From contig VXUF01000039.1 in NCBI GenBank assembly GCA_009837085.1, positions 29,154 through 65,445 of the forward strand: a DNA stretch of 36,292 nucleotides. Reading direction: 5' to 3'. The stretch is from Holophagales bacterium (GTDB lineage Bacteria; Acidobacteriota; Thermoanaerobaculia; Multivoradales; Multivoraceae). Within the stretch, counting starts at the first letter, position 1. Each line of letters opens with the position of its first letter. The notes under the pieces were generated by a model that worked only from the letters and a program-made list of their open reading frames with translations, was not told the DNA's origin and ran no database searches. This document shows positions 1 through 10,635 of the stretch, in pieces. A program made the position numbers and the translations under genes.

Positions 1-2312
1 TGACGCTCGATCGTGCGCCGCAGCGGCCGGGCCCCGGTCGACGGATCGATGCCCGCCTTCTCCAGCAGACACTCCCGTTCCTCGCTCGTGACCTCGACAG
101 CCAGACCCCGGTCGGCAAGCGTCTCGTTCACGTCGGAAAGCAGGAGGCACGTGATCGCGCGCAACTCCTCCCGGCCCAGCGGATTGAACACGATCGTCTC
201 GTCGATGCGGTTGATGAACTCGGGGCTGAAGCTGCGGCGAAGCTCCGCTTCGATCTCCTCCCTGATGCGGCCGAAGTCTTCGTCGGAGCCGAATTCCCCT
301 CCGGAGGGGCCACCGAAGCCCATGCGGCCGCCCTTGAGCACCAGCTTGCTGCCCAGGTTCGAGGTCAGCAGCACCAGGGCATGACGGAAATCGACGTAGT
401 TGCCGTAGGCGTCGGTGAGACTGCCTTCCTCCAGGATCTGAAGCAGCAGGTTCATGATGTCCGGATGCGCTTTCTCGATCTCGTCGAAGAGGATCAGGGA
501 GTACGGCTGGCGTCGAACCCGCTCCGTCAACTGGCCGCCTTCCTCGTAGCCGACGTATCCCGGCGGCGAACCGATCAGCTTGGAAGCCGAGTACTTCTCC
601 ATGTACTCGCTCATGTCGAAACGCATGAGAGCAGTCTGGCTGCCGAACAGGAACTCCGCCAGGCGGCGGGCCACCTCCGTCTTGCCGACACCGCTCGGAC
701 CCAGAAACACGAACGAACCGACCGGACGACGGGGATCGGAGACGCCTAGCCGCGACCGGCGAATGGCGCGACTGATCGACCGGATCGCCCGATCCTGCCC
801 CACGATCCGGCGCCGCAGAACGTCTTCCATCCGCATCAACCGCTTCGCCTCGTCGCCACGCACGGCAGCCACCGGCACTCCTGTCCAGGAGGCGATCACC
901 TCCTCCACGTCCTGAGCCGTCACGACCTGATCCTCAACGTCCTCGTCATGCAACTGCTCGATGCTCTCGAGATCTTCCCGGAGTTCGATCTCGCGCTCGC
1001 GGAAGCGGACGGCGCGGTCGAAGTCCTTGTCCGAGATCGCCGCCTTCATCTCGGCCACCACTTCCCGGACTTCCTGCTCGATCCGCCGAGCCTGCCGGGT
1101 GTCCCGTACCCGACGCAACTTGACCCGGGCGCCGGCCTCGTCGATCACGTCGATCGACTTGTCGGGCTGATGCCGATCAGTGATGTAGCGGTTGGACCCG
1201 GCGATCGCGGCGCGCAGCGCGGCGTCGTCGTAGGCGACCTTGTGGAAGCCCTGGTAACGCTCCTTCAGACCAACCAGGATGTCGTAGGTCTCGTCGGCCG
1301 AAGGCGGCTTGATCTGCACCGCCTGGAATCGCCGCAGCAAAGAGCGGTCCCTCTCGATGTGCCGGCGGTACTCACGCTGGGTCGTGGCGCCGATGCACGC
1401 GATGTCGCCCCGCGACAGGGCCGGCTTGAGGATGTTCGCGGCGTCGAGCGAACCCTCGGCCGAACCGGCCCCGACCAGAGCGTGGATCTCGTCGATGAAG
1501 ACGAGCACGTCTTCGCCTTCCTCGAGCTCCTTGAGGATCCCCTTCAGGCGCTCCTCGAACTGGCCCCGGTACTTCGTGCCGGCCACGATCAGGGACAGGT
1601 CGAGCGCGACGATCCGCTTGCGCGCGAGGAACTTCGGCACCCGGCCGTGGCACACTCGCTGCGCCAGCCCCTCGACGATGGCCGTCTTGCCCACCCCCGG
1701 CTCTCCGAGCAGGATGGGGTTGTTCTTCGTCCGTCGCGCGAGGATCTGGACGATGCGACCGACTTCCTGTTCACGGCCGATCAGGGGGTCGAACTGGTCC
1801 TGCTGCGCGAGCGCGGTCAGGTCGCGGCCAAACTCCGTCAGGAAGGGCAACTCCTGCTTGCCGCGCCTGCTGGCGCGCTCGCGAGCGATGGTCGCGACCT
1901 GTTCGCGCACCGTCGCGACCTCGAGCCCGTGCTGCACCAGGACGCGCTGGGCCAGGCAACCGTCGACCCGCAGCACGCCGATCAGGAGATGCTCGGAGCC
2001 TACGGCGGCATGGACCATGCTCTCCGCCTCGTGCGAGGCGTAGGCGAGGATCTTCTTCGACTCCTCCGACAGTGGCAGTTCGGCGGTCGACGAGATGCGC
2101 TCGACGAACACCCGCTCGCCTTCTATCTCGCGGCGCAGATCTTCCGGCTTGACCTGCAGGCGCTGGAAGAGCTCGATGACCGACTCCTCTCCCTCGCGCA
2201 GGATGCCGAGAAGGACGTGCTCCGACTCGATGACCCGACTGCCCAGCTTGCTCGCCTCGTACCGGGCGAAGAAGAGCGCCCGACGCGACTTCTCGTTGTA
2301 CTTCTCGAACAC
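1..2312 (-). CDS. clpC: ATP-dependent Clp protease ATP-binding subunit ClpC (3' end cut by window)
   Basis: ClpC is a Hsp100 AAA+ unfoldase that feeds proteins to ClpP in the cytoplasm. About 770 codons are visible, and the family is usually 810-850 residues, so roughly 50-70 C-terminal residues lie outside the window. Seen: a start reading (GTG)FEKYNEKSRRALFF, two Clp-N repeats (about residues 1-145), Walker A GEPGVGKT at 203-210, a Walker B ending FIDEIH, a UVR-like coiled segment near 418-453 that separates ClpC from ClpA, and a second Walker A GPSGVGKT ending at residue 545. These are followed by LILFDEIEKAHPD and the family motif GSPPGYVGYEEGG. The GTG at 2312 is chosen because it matches the usual N-terminus and an in-frame stop lies just upstream. 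Its start is 10 bases beyond the lolD stop, so it is probably co-transcribed with hpt-lolC-lolD. An adaptor-type role in proteolysis is inferred from the family. Confidence 0.96.
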   Translation of the reverse strand, partial: MFEKYNEKSRRALFFARYEASKLGSRVIESEHVLLGILREGEESVIELFQRLQVKPEDLRREIEGERVFVERISSTAELPLSEESKKILAYASHEAESMVHAAVGSEHLLIGVLRVDGCLAQRVLVQHGLEVATVREQVATIARERASRRGKQELPFLTEFGRDLTALAQQDQFDPLIGREQEVGRIVQILARRTKNNPILLGEPGVGKTAIVEGLAQRVCHGRVPKFLARKRIVALDLSLIVAGTKYRGQFEERLKGILKELEEGEDVLVFIDEIHALVGAGSAEGSLDAANILKPALSRGDIACIGATTQREYRRHIERDRSLLRRFQAVQIKPPSADETYDILVGLKERYQGFHKVAYDDAALRAAIAGSNRYITDRHQPDKSIDVIDEAGARVKLRRVRDTRQARRIEQEVREVVAEMKAAISDKDFDRAVRFREREIELREDLESIEQLHDEDVEDQVVTAQDVEEVIASWTGVPVAAVRGDEAKRLMRMEDVLRRRIVGQDRAIRSISRAIRRSRLGVSDPRRPVGSFVFLGPSGVGKTEVARRLAEFLFGSQTALMRFDMSEYMEKYSASKLIGSPPGYVGYEEGGQLTERVRRQPYSLILFDEIEKAHPDIMNLLLQILEEGSLTDAYGNYVDFRHALVLLTSNLGSKLVLKGGRMGFGGPSGGEFGSDEDFGRIREEIEAELRRSFSPEFINRIDETIVFNPLGREELRAITCLLLSDVNETLADRGLAVEVTSEERECLLEKAGIDPSTGARPLRRTIER

Positions 2313-2322
2313 GACCCAGAGT

Positions 2323-3006
2323 CTATGGGCTTTGTGGGCAAGATCGCGTCAGACGGCCGCCGTCGAGACGGAGCACCATGCCGCAACGCTTCGCCACTTC
2401 CGGGTTGTGCGTCACCAGCACCACTGTCGTGTCCCGGCGTTTCCGCAGGGTGTCCAGGAGTTCCAGCACCTCCTCGCCGCTCCTGGAATCCAGGTTGCCG
2501 GTCGGTTCGTCGGCCAGCAGCACGGCCGGCTCAAGCACCAGGGCGCGGCAGATCGCGATCCGCTGCCGTTCGCCGCCGGAGAGTTGCTGTGGGAACGCGC
2601 CGGCACGGTCGGCGAGGCCGACCTGGTCAAGGAGCGTGTGTGCCCGGGCGGCGAGGGACGAGGTCGGGCGGCCCGCGATCCGCCCCGGCATCATCACGTT
2701 CTCGAGCGCGGTGAAGTCCGGCAGCAGTTGATGGAACTGGAAGACGAAGCCAAGCGAACGGTTGCGAAAGCCCGCCAGGGCCGACGGCCTGGACGCGGTG
2801 AGATCGACGCCGTCGACCCGAACCGAACCCGCGTCCGGCGCATCGAGCGCGCCCAGGATGTTGAGGAGCGTCGACTTGCCCGAGCCGGACGGACCGACGA
2901 TCGCAGCCGTCTCGCCGCGCGAAACTTCCAGGTCCACGCCACGCAGCACCTGCCGCCGGACCGCGCCGTCCTGGTAGGCCTTGGTGACCCCCGAGGCCGC
3001 GATCAC
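2323..3006 (-). CDS. lolD: Lipoprotein-releasing ABC transporter ATP-binding protein LolD
   Basis: This is the cytoplasmic ATPase of the Lol system, which extracts lipoproteins from the inner membrane for transfer towards the outer membrane. The 227-residue length is normal. Seen: Walker A GPSGSGKST at 38-46, Q-loop FVFQ near 87-90, signature LSGGE at 142-146, Walker B AVLLADE at 161-167, and the H-loop in VTHN. The phrase FVFQFHQLLPDFTALENVMMP is typical of the LolD/MacB branch. It starts with GTG, and that GTG overlaps the TGA of the upstream lolC-like gene (GTGA), so translational coupling is likely. MacB-type or FtsE-type partners are less likely because the adjacent permease is LolC/E-like. 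Confidence 0.93.
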   Translation of the reverse strand: MIAASGVTKAYQDGAVRRQVLRGVDLEVSRGETAAIVGPSGSGKSTLLNILGALDAPDAGSVRVDGVDLTASRPSALAGFRNRSLGFVFQFHQLLPDFTALENVMMPGRIAGRPTSSLAARAHTLLDQVGLADRAGAFPQQLSGGERQRIAICRALVLEPAVLLADEPTGNLDSRSGEEVLELLDTLRKRRDTTVVLVTHNPEVAKRCGMVLRLDGGRLTRSCPQSP

Positions 3007-4220
3007 GTGCGCGCGCTCCTCATCGCCTCGACCGGGTGAAGAAGGCTCGCCTTGCGTGCCCCGAGCACGGCGGCCGCCGCTGTGAACAGGACGGTCACGA
3101 CCAGCACGACGAGCACGTCGGTGCCCCGGACCAGAAACGGCACGTAGTCCACGACGTACACGTCGGAGGGAGTGGAGATCACGCGGTAACGGTCGAGGAA
3201 GGTCGCGAGAGCCGCGCCGGCCGCACCGCCGAAACCGGCGCCGCCGACCGACAGCAGCGCGCCGAGCAGCAGGAACACGCGTTGCAACCGGGGCGGGGGA
3301 GCACCCATCGCCGCCAGCACGCCGACTTCGGCGCGCTTGCTCGAGAGCACCATGGACAGTGCCGCGAGCAGGGCGAACGAGGCAACCGCGATGATCAGCG
3401 CCACCGCCGAAAAGACCAGACCCTTCTCCAGGCGCAGCACGAACAGAAGCGCCCGGTTGGCCTCTCTCCAGGTGGTCACCCTCGCCACGGCCGGGTCGAT
3501 CCCCTGGCGCAGGAAGTCGCCGATCTGCTCCGGATCCGCCTCCGGAGCAAGCGTCAGGTCCAGTCGCCGGTCGCCTCTCGCGAACAGCGCGGAAGCCTGC
3601 TCGAGCGGCACCAGCACCGGATCGTCCGCCTCCTCCGCCCGGTCCGACCTGTAGATCAGGTCGACCGGCAGCATCCGGGTCCGCGGCTGGGGCCCGACCG
3701 GCGTGAGGCCGGGCCGAGGCGAGACGACGCGCACTCTGTCGCCCACGGCCAGCCCCATCCGCAGCGCCACGGAGACGGGCACGATGAGCCCAGGCGTCGC
3801 CTCCCCCTGGACGGGGATCCAGGGCGGCGGTGTCTTCTCGTAACCCAACACCTCGACCGCGAAGGGACGGTCGTCATCGGCCAGCCAGCCACGGGCATAG
3901 AGCAGCTCCTGGACGCCGGCGACGCCGTTCGTCGCGGCCGCCAGGTCGGCCAGCCCCCGCACCGGGTCCGTCATCCCCGCGCCCCGGCCTGCACTTCCGG
4001 GAATGCTGCCGCCGCCGAGCTCGATCTGGAGGGCCGGCGTATGCCGCGCGAGGTCCTCCAGCAGGAGGTTCTGGAAGCCGGCGAGGGCCGCCAGCGCCAG
4101 CACCAGCGCCGCGGTACCCACCGCCAGGCCGCCCGCCGTCAGGGTGGACAGCGCCCGGATGTGCGCGTCCGCGCGGGTGGAGCGGAAGTACCTGACGGCT
4201 ATGTGCCAAACGAACCCCAC
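3003..4220 (-). CDS. Lipoprotein-releasing ABC transporter permease, LolC/LolE type
   Basis: This is the membrane partner of LolD. The protein has 405 residues, typical for LolC/E. Seen: an N-terminal membrane helix around 25-50 after a positive segment (YFRSTRADAHIRALS), a large periplasmic domain of about 200 residues, and three hydrophobic segments in the last 150 residues within a FtsX-like region containing SSKRAEVGVLAAMG, the conserved coupling-helix type sequence. Only one LolC/E-like gene is present, so a homodimeric LolF-type transporter is possible, but a second copy elsewhere cannot be excluded. The start is a GTG 12 bases after the hpt stop, and the gene overlaps lolD by four bases. 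Confidence 0.9.
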   Translation of the reverse strand: MGFVWHIAVRYFRSTRADAHIRALSTLTAGGLAVGTAALVLALAALAGFQNLLLEDLARHTPALQIELGGGSIPGSAGRGAGMTDPVRGLADLAAATNGVAGVQELLYARGWLADDDRPFAVEVLGYEKTPPPWIPVQGEATPGLIVPVSVALRMGLAVGDRVRVVSPRPGLTPVGPQPRTRMLPVDLIYRSDRAEEADDPVLVPLEQASALFARGDRRLDLTLAPEADPEQIGDFLRQGIDPAVARVTTWREANRALLFVLRLEKGLVFSAVALIIAVASFALLAALSMVLSSKRAEVGVLAAMGAPPPRLQRVFLLLGALLSVGGAGFGGAAGAALATFLDRYRVISTPSDVYVVDYVPFLVRGTDVLVVLVVTVLFTAAAAVLGARKASLLHPVEAMRSART

Positions 4221-4232
4221 GGCGACGCGAGG

Positions 4233-4778
4233 CTACTCCGAGGCTCCCGGCTCCTCCAGCACGCCGATGTAGGGCAGGTTGCGGTAGCGATCGTCGTAGT
4301 CGAGGCCGTAGCCGACGACGAACACATCGTCCACCTCGAAGCCGCGATAGTGGATCTGAACCGGCGTCTCCCGCTTGCAGGCCTTGTCGAGCAGGACGCA
4401 GAGCCGCACGGATCGCGCGCCCCTGAACCCCATTAGCGCCATGATCGTCCGCATCGTGTAGCCGGTGTCCACGATGTCCTCGATGAGCAGGACGTCCCGG
4501 CCGGCCAGGGAGTGATCGAGATCGCGGCGGATCCGCACCTCTCCGGGCGACGTCGTCTCGCCCCGATAGCTCGAGGTCTGGAAGAAGTCGACGACGAGCG
4601 GCCGGGACAGCCGCTGCAGGAGGTCGGACATGAAGAAGACGGATCCCTTCAGCACACCGACACAGAGCAACTCCTCGCTGTCGGCGTAGTCCCTCTCGAT
4701 CTCGTCGGCCAGCTCGCCGACCCGGCGGTCGAGCACTTCCCTCGATATCAACTCGCGCGGCATGCCATCTTCGGTCAT
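4233..4778 (-). CDS. hpt: Hypoxanthine phosphoribosyltransferase
   Basis: Hpt converts hypoxanthine or guanine plus PRPP to IMP or GMP in purine salvage. The protein has 181 residues from ATG 4778, the family's normal length. Seen: GVLKGSVFFMSDLLQ, the flexible-loop region with SSYRGETTS, the PRPP-binding motif VLLIEDIVDTGYTM with adjacent acidic residues, and the purine-side segment LLDKACKRETPVQ followed by FVVGYGLDYDDRYRNLPYIG. ATG 4778 is preferred over an upstream in-frame ATG at 4853 because a GAGGAG lies just upstream and family homology begins there. It heads the run leading into lolC, lolD and clpC, and is divergent from punA, whose product supplies its substrates. Confidence 0.94.
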   Translation of the reverse strand: MTEDGMPRELISREVLDRRVGELADEIERDYADSEELLCVGVLKGSVFFMSDLLQRLSRPLVVDFFQTSSYRGETTSPGEVRIRRDLDHSLAGRDVLLIEDIVDTGYTMRTIMALMGFRGARSVRLCVLLDKACKRETPVQIHYRGFEVDDVFVVGYGLDYDDRYRNLPYIGVLEEPGASE

Positions 4779-4841
4779 CGAACTCCTCAGGATATGGTCT
4801 GCCGCACTCCAAGCCTGGAGCGGGCGACGCGAGAAAACGCC

Positions 4842-5714
4842 GTGAATGGACACAAGGATACCGGCCCGGACAGGAGTCTCGCGGCCGAACTCGAGGAGAG
4901 CCGGCGGCGCTGGCTGGAGGCCGGAATCCCGACGCCGGAGGCCCTCCTCGTCACCGGCTCAGGCCTGAGCCTCGATCTCGGCGAGCCGGCGGCGGGTCCA
5001 TGGCCCTTTTCCGACCTGTTCTCCTTCGACGTCGAGGCGATCGAGGGCCACGCCGTGACCGCCGAACTCGTGCGGACGGCCAACGGGCGACTGGTCCTCT
5101 ACAGCCGCGGCCGCTTGCACGCCTACCAGGGCTACACGCCGGCCCAGGTCGTCTACCTGGTGCGGCTCAGCGCCCTCCTCGGCGCCCGGTCGCTGGTCGT
5201 CACGAACGCCGCCGGTTCGCTGCGGGCGGACCTGCCGCCCGGCTCGATCGCGGCCATCTCCGACCACATCAACCTGACCGGTCTGAACCCGCTCAGGGGC
5301 CGGCTGCCTGCCGCGTGGGGGCCGCAGTTCCCCGACCTGGCGGACGCCTACGACCCTGGCCTGCGCCGCCGCTTCGCCGAACTCGGAGAACAGGCTGGGA
5401 TCCCGGTCGGCGAGGGGGTCTACGCCGGCCTGCTCGGACCGTCCTTCGAGACCCCCGCCGAGATCCGCGCATACCGCACGCTGGGCGCCGACCTGGTCGG
5501 CATGTCGACCGTGCTCGAAGTGATCGCCGCCCGCCACATGGGGCTCCGCGTGCTCGGCTTCTCCCTGGTCACGAACATGGGCGTGGGTCTCGTGGACGAA
5601 GCGGTCGACCATCAGGACGTGCTGCGGATCGGCGGCAGAGCCTCCTCCGGCGTCGCCCGCCTCATCTCCGACCTGTTCGTGGACGACGCCTTCTGGAACG
5701 TGGAGTCGAGCTGA
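4842..5714 (+). CDS. punA: Purine-nucleoside phosphorylase (trimeric PunA type)
   Basis: The enzyme phosphorolyses purine nucleosides to free base and ribose-1-phosphate. From GTG 4842 it has 290 residues. Seen: the phosphate-site LLVTGSGLS, the GRLHAYQGY segment carrying the conserved histidine, VVTNAAGSL, SDHINLTGLNPLRG, the base-binding Glu in FETPAEIR, GMSTVLEVIAARH with the conserved Met, and SLVTNMG with the purine-contacting Asn. The start is uncertain. An in-frame ATG at 4794 exists, but it would leave only 15 bases between the divergent hpt and punA starts, so GTG 4842 is preferred although its ribosome-binding site is weak. lysS follows after 3 bases. Confidence 0.92.
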   Translation: MNGHKDTGPDRSLAAELEESRRRWLEAGIPTPEALLVTGSGLSLDLGEPAAGPWPFSDLFSFDVEAIEGHAVTAELVRTANGRLVLYSRGRLHAYQGYTPAQVVYLVRLSALLGARSLVVTNAAGSLRADLPPGSIAAISDHINLTGLNPLRGRLPAAWGPQFPDLADAYDPGLRRRFAELGEQAGIPVGEGVYAGLLGPSFETPAEIRAYRTLGADLVGMSTVLEVIAARHMGLRVLGFSLVTNMGVGLVDEAVDHQDVLRIGGRASSGVARLISDLFVDDAFWNVESS

Positions 5715-5717
5715 GCC

Positions 5718-7205
<1,488 letters not shown>

Positions 7206-7863
7206 GAGCCGTCAGGGCCGACGCCCGGTTGATGGAGTCCTCGTCCAGGAAGTCGTCGAACCGGGTGCTGTGCTCAACGTCCGGGCCGATGCCGATGAAG
7301 TGCCAGCCCAACCGGCGGCTGGCTTCCCGGTCCCACGGCCGATTGCCGAGGTAGGTCTTTCGGCCGGCTGATCTGCCGCCGAGAGCGCGCTTGGCCGCGA
7401 TCCGCATGATCTCGACGCGGCTCTCGGCGTCCGAACCGGAGGCGAGGTTCAGCGTGTCCGGATCGAGGCCGATGGCCCGGAGCTTCATCTCGGCTGTGTC
7501 CTTCCAGCCGCCGGTGGCGATCGCGACCGCGACATCCGGCCGGGCGACGAGCCGGTTGACGAAGGCGCGGGCGCCGGGAACTTCCGGCAGCCGGGCGCCG
7601 CGGGCGGCGAGGTAGGCGGCGACGAGGGAGATGAACTCCCTTTTGACGGATGCGTGAGCCAGGGAGTGGTCGCGTTCGATTCCGTTGCGGTCCAGGACCT
7701 CGTTCAGGATGCCGCTGTCCGTCTGGTGCCGATACCCGGACCAGTCCTCGTCGATATCGATCTTCAGCGCGGTCCAGATCGCCCGGGCGTAGAGAGTGCC
7801 GTCGAAGTCCTCGGAATCGACCAGTGTTCCGTCGACGTCGAAGACGACCAGGTGCATCGGGCG

Positions 7864-8862
7864 TCAGTCTCCTCGCCACGCGGTCAGCCACTGCTCCACC
7901 GCGTGCTTCGCCGGCCCCTCGAGCCACGGCAGGACGCCGAGGTTGCCTTCGCGGGCGGCTGCTTCGATGTCGACTTCGTCCTGGTCGAGGAAACGGGCGG
8001 CGCGGTAGTAGGCGTCGCCCCCGCTGACGGCAGCGTCACCGAGTTCGATCAGGTGACCCGCGAGTCCACGGGCAAGGCGGAGTCGTTCCGGGAGCGGGGC
8101 TGCGGGCAGTGGCCGTGGCAGGCGATGTTCGAGACCGGCGGCTTCGGCGGCACTTCGGAAGGCGGCCGTGTCCGGAACGGACTCCCCGCCGTGAAAGAGG
8201 GCGTCGAAGGCCTCGGGCCAAGTCGTCTGGAGGCGTTCGGCGAGCAGGCGCCGGTCGCGGGCGTCCAGTTCGAGCGAGCGCGGGACGACTCGGCGGGCTC
8301 CCGCTGCCGCGAAGCGGACCGTGACCGGGCCCAGAACCTCTGGTTGATCAGTCCAGCCGGAGATCAGCGGCCAGACCAGGGTCGCGTCCTGGAGCGGCGC
8401 CGGAGCGAACGGGAGGCTCGGCTGGCGGTTCTCCCTGAACTCCTCTCGCAGCGCAACGGCCTGGCCAACCAGGCGGTCGAGTACGTCGAGCACCATGGTG
8501 GCGTTAGGCGGCAGGTCGGCGGCCGCGGTGTCCGCCAGGCGATCGCATACGACTTGGACCAGGAGGGGGGCGCCCATGGCTGCTGCGGCTTCGATGATGC
8601 TCGAACGGAGTGGCCCGTGTTCAGCCGCAACCGGCGGAACGTAGACGACATCGCTCACCGATCGGAGAAGCTCGGCAGCAGCAGATCCGTCGACGGCATC
8701 GCCACGGCCGCTTTCGGCCGCGTACACGGGCGAGCGCAAGCGGCCGGTTGCGAGGTCGCACCAGAGGTCGTCCTCGTCGGCGGCCGGCCACCGGGAGAAG
8801 CTATGGCGAATCCAGAGGTTCGCCGGCTCGGCGACGTGCTCCCGAAGCGTGAGGGACGTCAC
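7864..8862 (-). CDS. Conserved-looking protein of unknown function
   Basis: I do not recognise this 332-residue protein. Its GTG start is 4 bases after the ribE stop, and its stop is 6 bases before the HAD gene, so it is part of the same transcript. It has no signal peptide, membrane helix or repeated motif. Seen: an acidic, Trp-containing N-terminus (SFSRWPAADEDDLWCDLATG), an alternating hydrophobic region around VSDVVYVPPVAAEHGP and APLLVQVVCDRLAD that looks like an alpha/beta domain, and a helical C-terminal half rich in Ala, Arg and Leu. Codon use looks like that of its neighbours, which supports a real gene. The position between riboflavin synthase and a phosphatase is suggestive but proves nothing about function. 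Confidence 0.75.
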   Translation of the reverse strand: MTSLTLREHVAEPANLWIRHSFSRWPAADEDDLWCDLATGRLRSPVYAAESGRGDAVDGSAAAELLRSVSDVVYVPPVAAEHGPLRSSIIEAAAAMGAPLLVQVVCDRLADTAAADLPPNATMVLDVLDRLVGQAVALREEFRENRQPSLPFAPAPLQDATLVWPLISGWTDQPEVLGPVTVRFAAAGARRVVPRSLELDARDRRLLAERLQTTWPEAFDALFHGGESVPDTAAFRSAAEAAGLEHRLPRPLPAAPLPERLRLARGLAGHLIELGDAAVSGGDAYYRAARFLDQDEVDIEAAAREGNLGVLPWLEGPAKHAVEQWLTAWRGD

Positions 8863-8866
8863 TTGA

Positions 8867-9502
8867 CTACTTCGACTCGAGCGCGGCGGCGACCGCCGCC
8901 TCCACCGCCTTCTGGACGTAGCGGGCGAGGACGTCGCCCTCGACGTTCACCCGGTCGCCCGGCTTCAGGCCGCCAAGGGTCGTCACCTCGAGGGTGTGCG
9001 GGATCAGCGCCACGTCGAACGTCCGTTCGTCCAGAGCCGCGACGGTCAGGCTCACGCCGTCGATCGTGATGCTGCCCTTGAGCACGACTCCCGTCTCCAA
9101 CCCGGCAGGGACGTTGAACGTGACGACGCGGTGGTCCCCCTGCTCCTCAACCCGCGCTACGTGCGTCGTGGTGTCCACGTGCCCCTGGACCCAGTGGCCG
9201 CCCAACGGTTCTCCGGCCGAAAGTGGCGGCTCGAGGTTCACCTCGTCGCCTACCCGCAGCGCGCCGAGCGTCGTTCGGCTCAGCGTCTCCGGAGACAGAT
9301 CGAACACGGATCGCGCGGCTCCATCCACCTCGCCCTGCTCCGCCACGGTCAGGCACACGCCCGCTATGGCAATGCTGGCGCCCAGGTCGAGCTTCGCGGC
9401 CAGCGCCGGCGTGTGGCCGACGACCAGCCGCGCGCCCCCCCGGTCGGACACCCCGGGCGCCTCGACTACCCGCCCACGCTCCGTGACAATTCCGGTAAAC
9501 AT
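8867..9502 (-). CDS. ribE: Riboflavin synthase alpha chain
   Basis: The enzyme dismutates two 6,7-dimethyl-8-ribityllumazine molecules to riboflavin. From ATG 9502 it has 211 residues, the family's usual length, starting with the diagnostic MFTGIV. Two lumazine-binding repeats are visible. The first includes IAIAGVCLTVAE, and GHWVQGHVDTTTHV follows near the repeat junction. The second includes VVLKGSITIDGVSLTVA. The same frame stays open upstream to 9670, but that stretch lies inside ribD and has no family similarity. The start lies 37 bases inside the ribD 3' end, so the two are translationally linked. Confidence 0.95.
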   Translation of the reverse strand: MFTGIVTERGRVVEAPGVSDRGGARLVVGHTPALAAKLDLGASIAIAGVCLTVAEQGEVDGAARSVFDLSPETLSRTTLGALRVGDEVNLEPPLSAGEPLGGHWVQGHVDTTTHVARVEEQGDHRVVTFNVPAGLETGVVLKGSITIDGVSLTVAALDERTFDVALIPHTLEVTTLGGLKPGDRVNVEGDVLARYVQKAVEAAVAAALESK

Positions 9503-10635
9503 CCCTGCCTGTAGCCTAAGAGAATCACGTCCGGTCCGCGCCTGCTGACTCGCAGTTCGTCCAGGCGCAAGGCATCGGCCAGCCGCCGCGGTCCCTCGCC
9601 GCCCAGAGGACCGGGCGCCGCCGCGCCGCCGATCAGAACAGGCGCGCAGCACACCGCCGCTCGGTCCCACAGCCTGGAGCCGGAAAAGGCGGCGAGCACT
9701 TCCCCGCCACCCTCGACCAGCACGTTGGAGACCCCACGGTCGAAGAGATCCTCCAGCACATCGGCCGGCTCCACGGCGGAAAGACCCACCACCTCGGCGC
9801 CGGCGCTACGTAGCCGATCGCGCCGCGTCGCCCAATCCCGAGCGTCCGCCGACGTCGAGGAGCCGATCTCCCGCGGAGCCGCGGTATAGATGACGACGGG
9901 CCCCTCGACCTCGAACATCCGCGCCGTCGGCGCCAGTCGCAGCCGCCGATCGAGCACCACCCGCAGGATCGGCCCCTCGGCCCGACCCAGCCTCCGGTTC
10001 AGCCGTGGATCGTCGGCCAGCGCGGTGCCGCTGCCGACGACGATCGCCTGGTGCTCCTCCCGCAGGTCGAGTGCCCAGTTCCGGCCCTCTTCCGACGAGA
10101 TCCACTGGCTGTCGCCGGTCGCCGTCGCGATCCGTCCGTCCAGGCTCATCGCCCACTTGAGGGTCACCGCCGGCCGCCGATGCACCACCCGGGTCAGGAA
10201 CGGAACGTTCATCTCCACCGCCTGCCCGGCAAGCAAGCCGCCCTCGACCCGGACGCCCACGGCGCGTAGCCGGTTCCCGCCGCCGCCCGCCACCTCCGGG
10301 TTCGGATCGCGGTGGGCGAAGACCACGCGCTTGACGCCGGACTCGATGACCCGGTCAGCGCAGGGCGGCGTGCGCCCGTGGTGGTTGCAGGGTTCGAGGG
10401 TCACGTAGAGCGTGCCGTCCAGCGCCGCGTTTCCAGCGACTCGCAGCGCCGCCGCCTCCGCGTGTTCTCCGCCCGCCCGGCGATGCCAACCCTCGCCGAC
10501 GATCGCACCGCCGTTCGTGACGACTGCGCCGACCATCGGGTTCGGCGCCACGGTGTAGCGGCCGCGGCGGGCCAGAGTCAGCGCGCGGGCCATCGCCCGC
10601 TCGTCGCTCGGGCTGAATCCCGCCCCTCCGCTCAT
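9466..10635 (-). CDS. ribD: Bifunctional diaminohydroxyphosphoribosylaminopyrimidine deaminase / 5-amino-6-(5-phosphoribosylamino)uracil reductase
   Basis: RibD performs the deamination and reduction steps of riboflavin synthesis. From ATG 10635 it has 389 residues. The N-terminal deaminase domain shows NPMVGAVV and zinc ligands in HAE (58-60) and PCNHHGRTPPC (Cys83, Cys92). The C-terminal reductase domain begins at RPAVTLKWAMSLDGRIA, followed by GDSQWISS and, late, VLVEGGGEVLAAF. The ATG overlaps the ftsY stop as ATGA, which fixes the start. An open frame continuing upstream into ftsY is a shadow. The 3' end overlaps ribE by 37 bases, and the last dozen residues are not conserved. Confidence 0.95.
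   Translation of the reverse strand: MSGGAGFSPSDERAMARALTLARRGRYTVAPNPMVGAVVTNGGAIVGEGWHRRAGGEHAEAAALRVAGNAALDGTLYVTLEPCNHHGRTPPCADRVIESGVKRVVFAHRDPNPEVAGGGGNRLRAVGVRVEGGLLAGQAVEMNVPFLTRVVHRRPAVTLKWAMSLDGRIATATGDSQWISSEEGRNWALDLREEHQAIVVGSGTALADDPRLNRRLGRAEGPILRVVLDRRLRLAPTARMFEVEGPVVIYTAAPREIGSSTSADARDWATRRDRLRSAGAEVVGLSAVEPADVLEDLFDRGVSNVLVEGGGEVLAAFSGSRLWDRAAVCCAPVLIGGAAAPGPLGGEGPRRLADALRLDELRVSRRGPDVILLGYRQGCLPELSRSVGG

Noticed and set aside
948..2714. Long open frame of 588 codons on the plus strand
   Set aside because: It is antisense to clpC and lolD, which have full family motifs. Its composition is the Arg/Leu/Val/Asp mix expected from reading GC-rich genes backwards.
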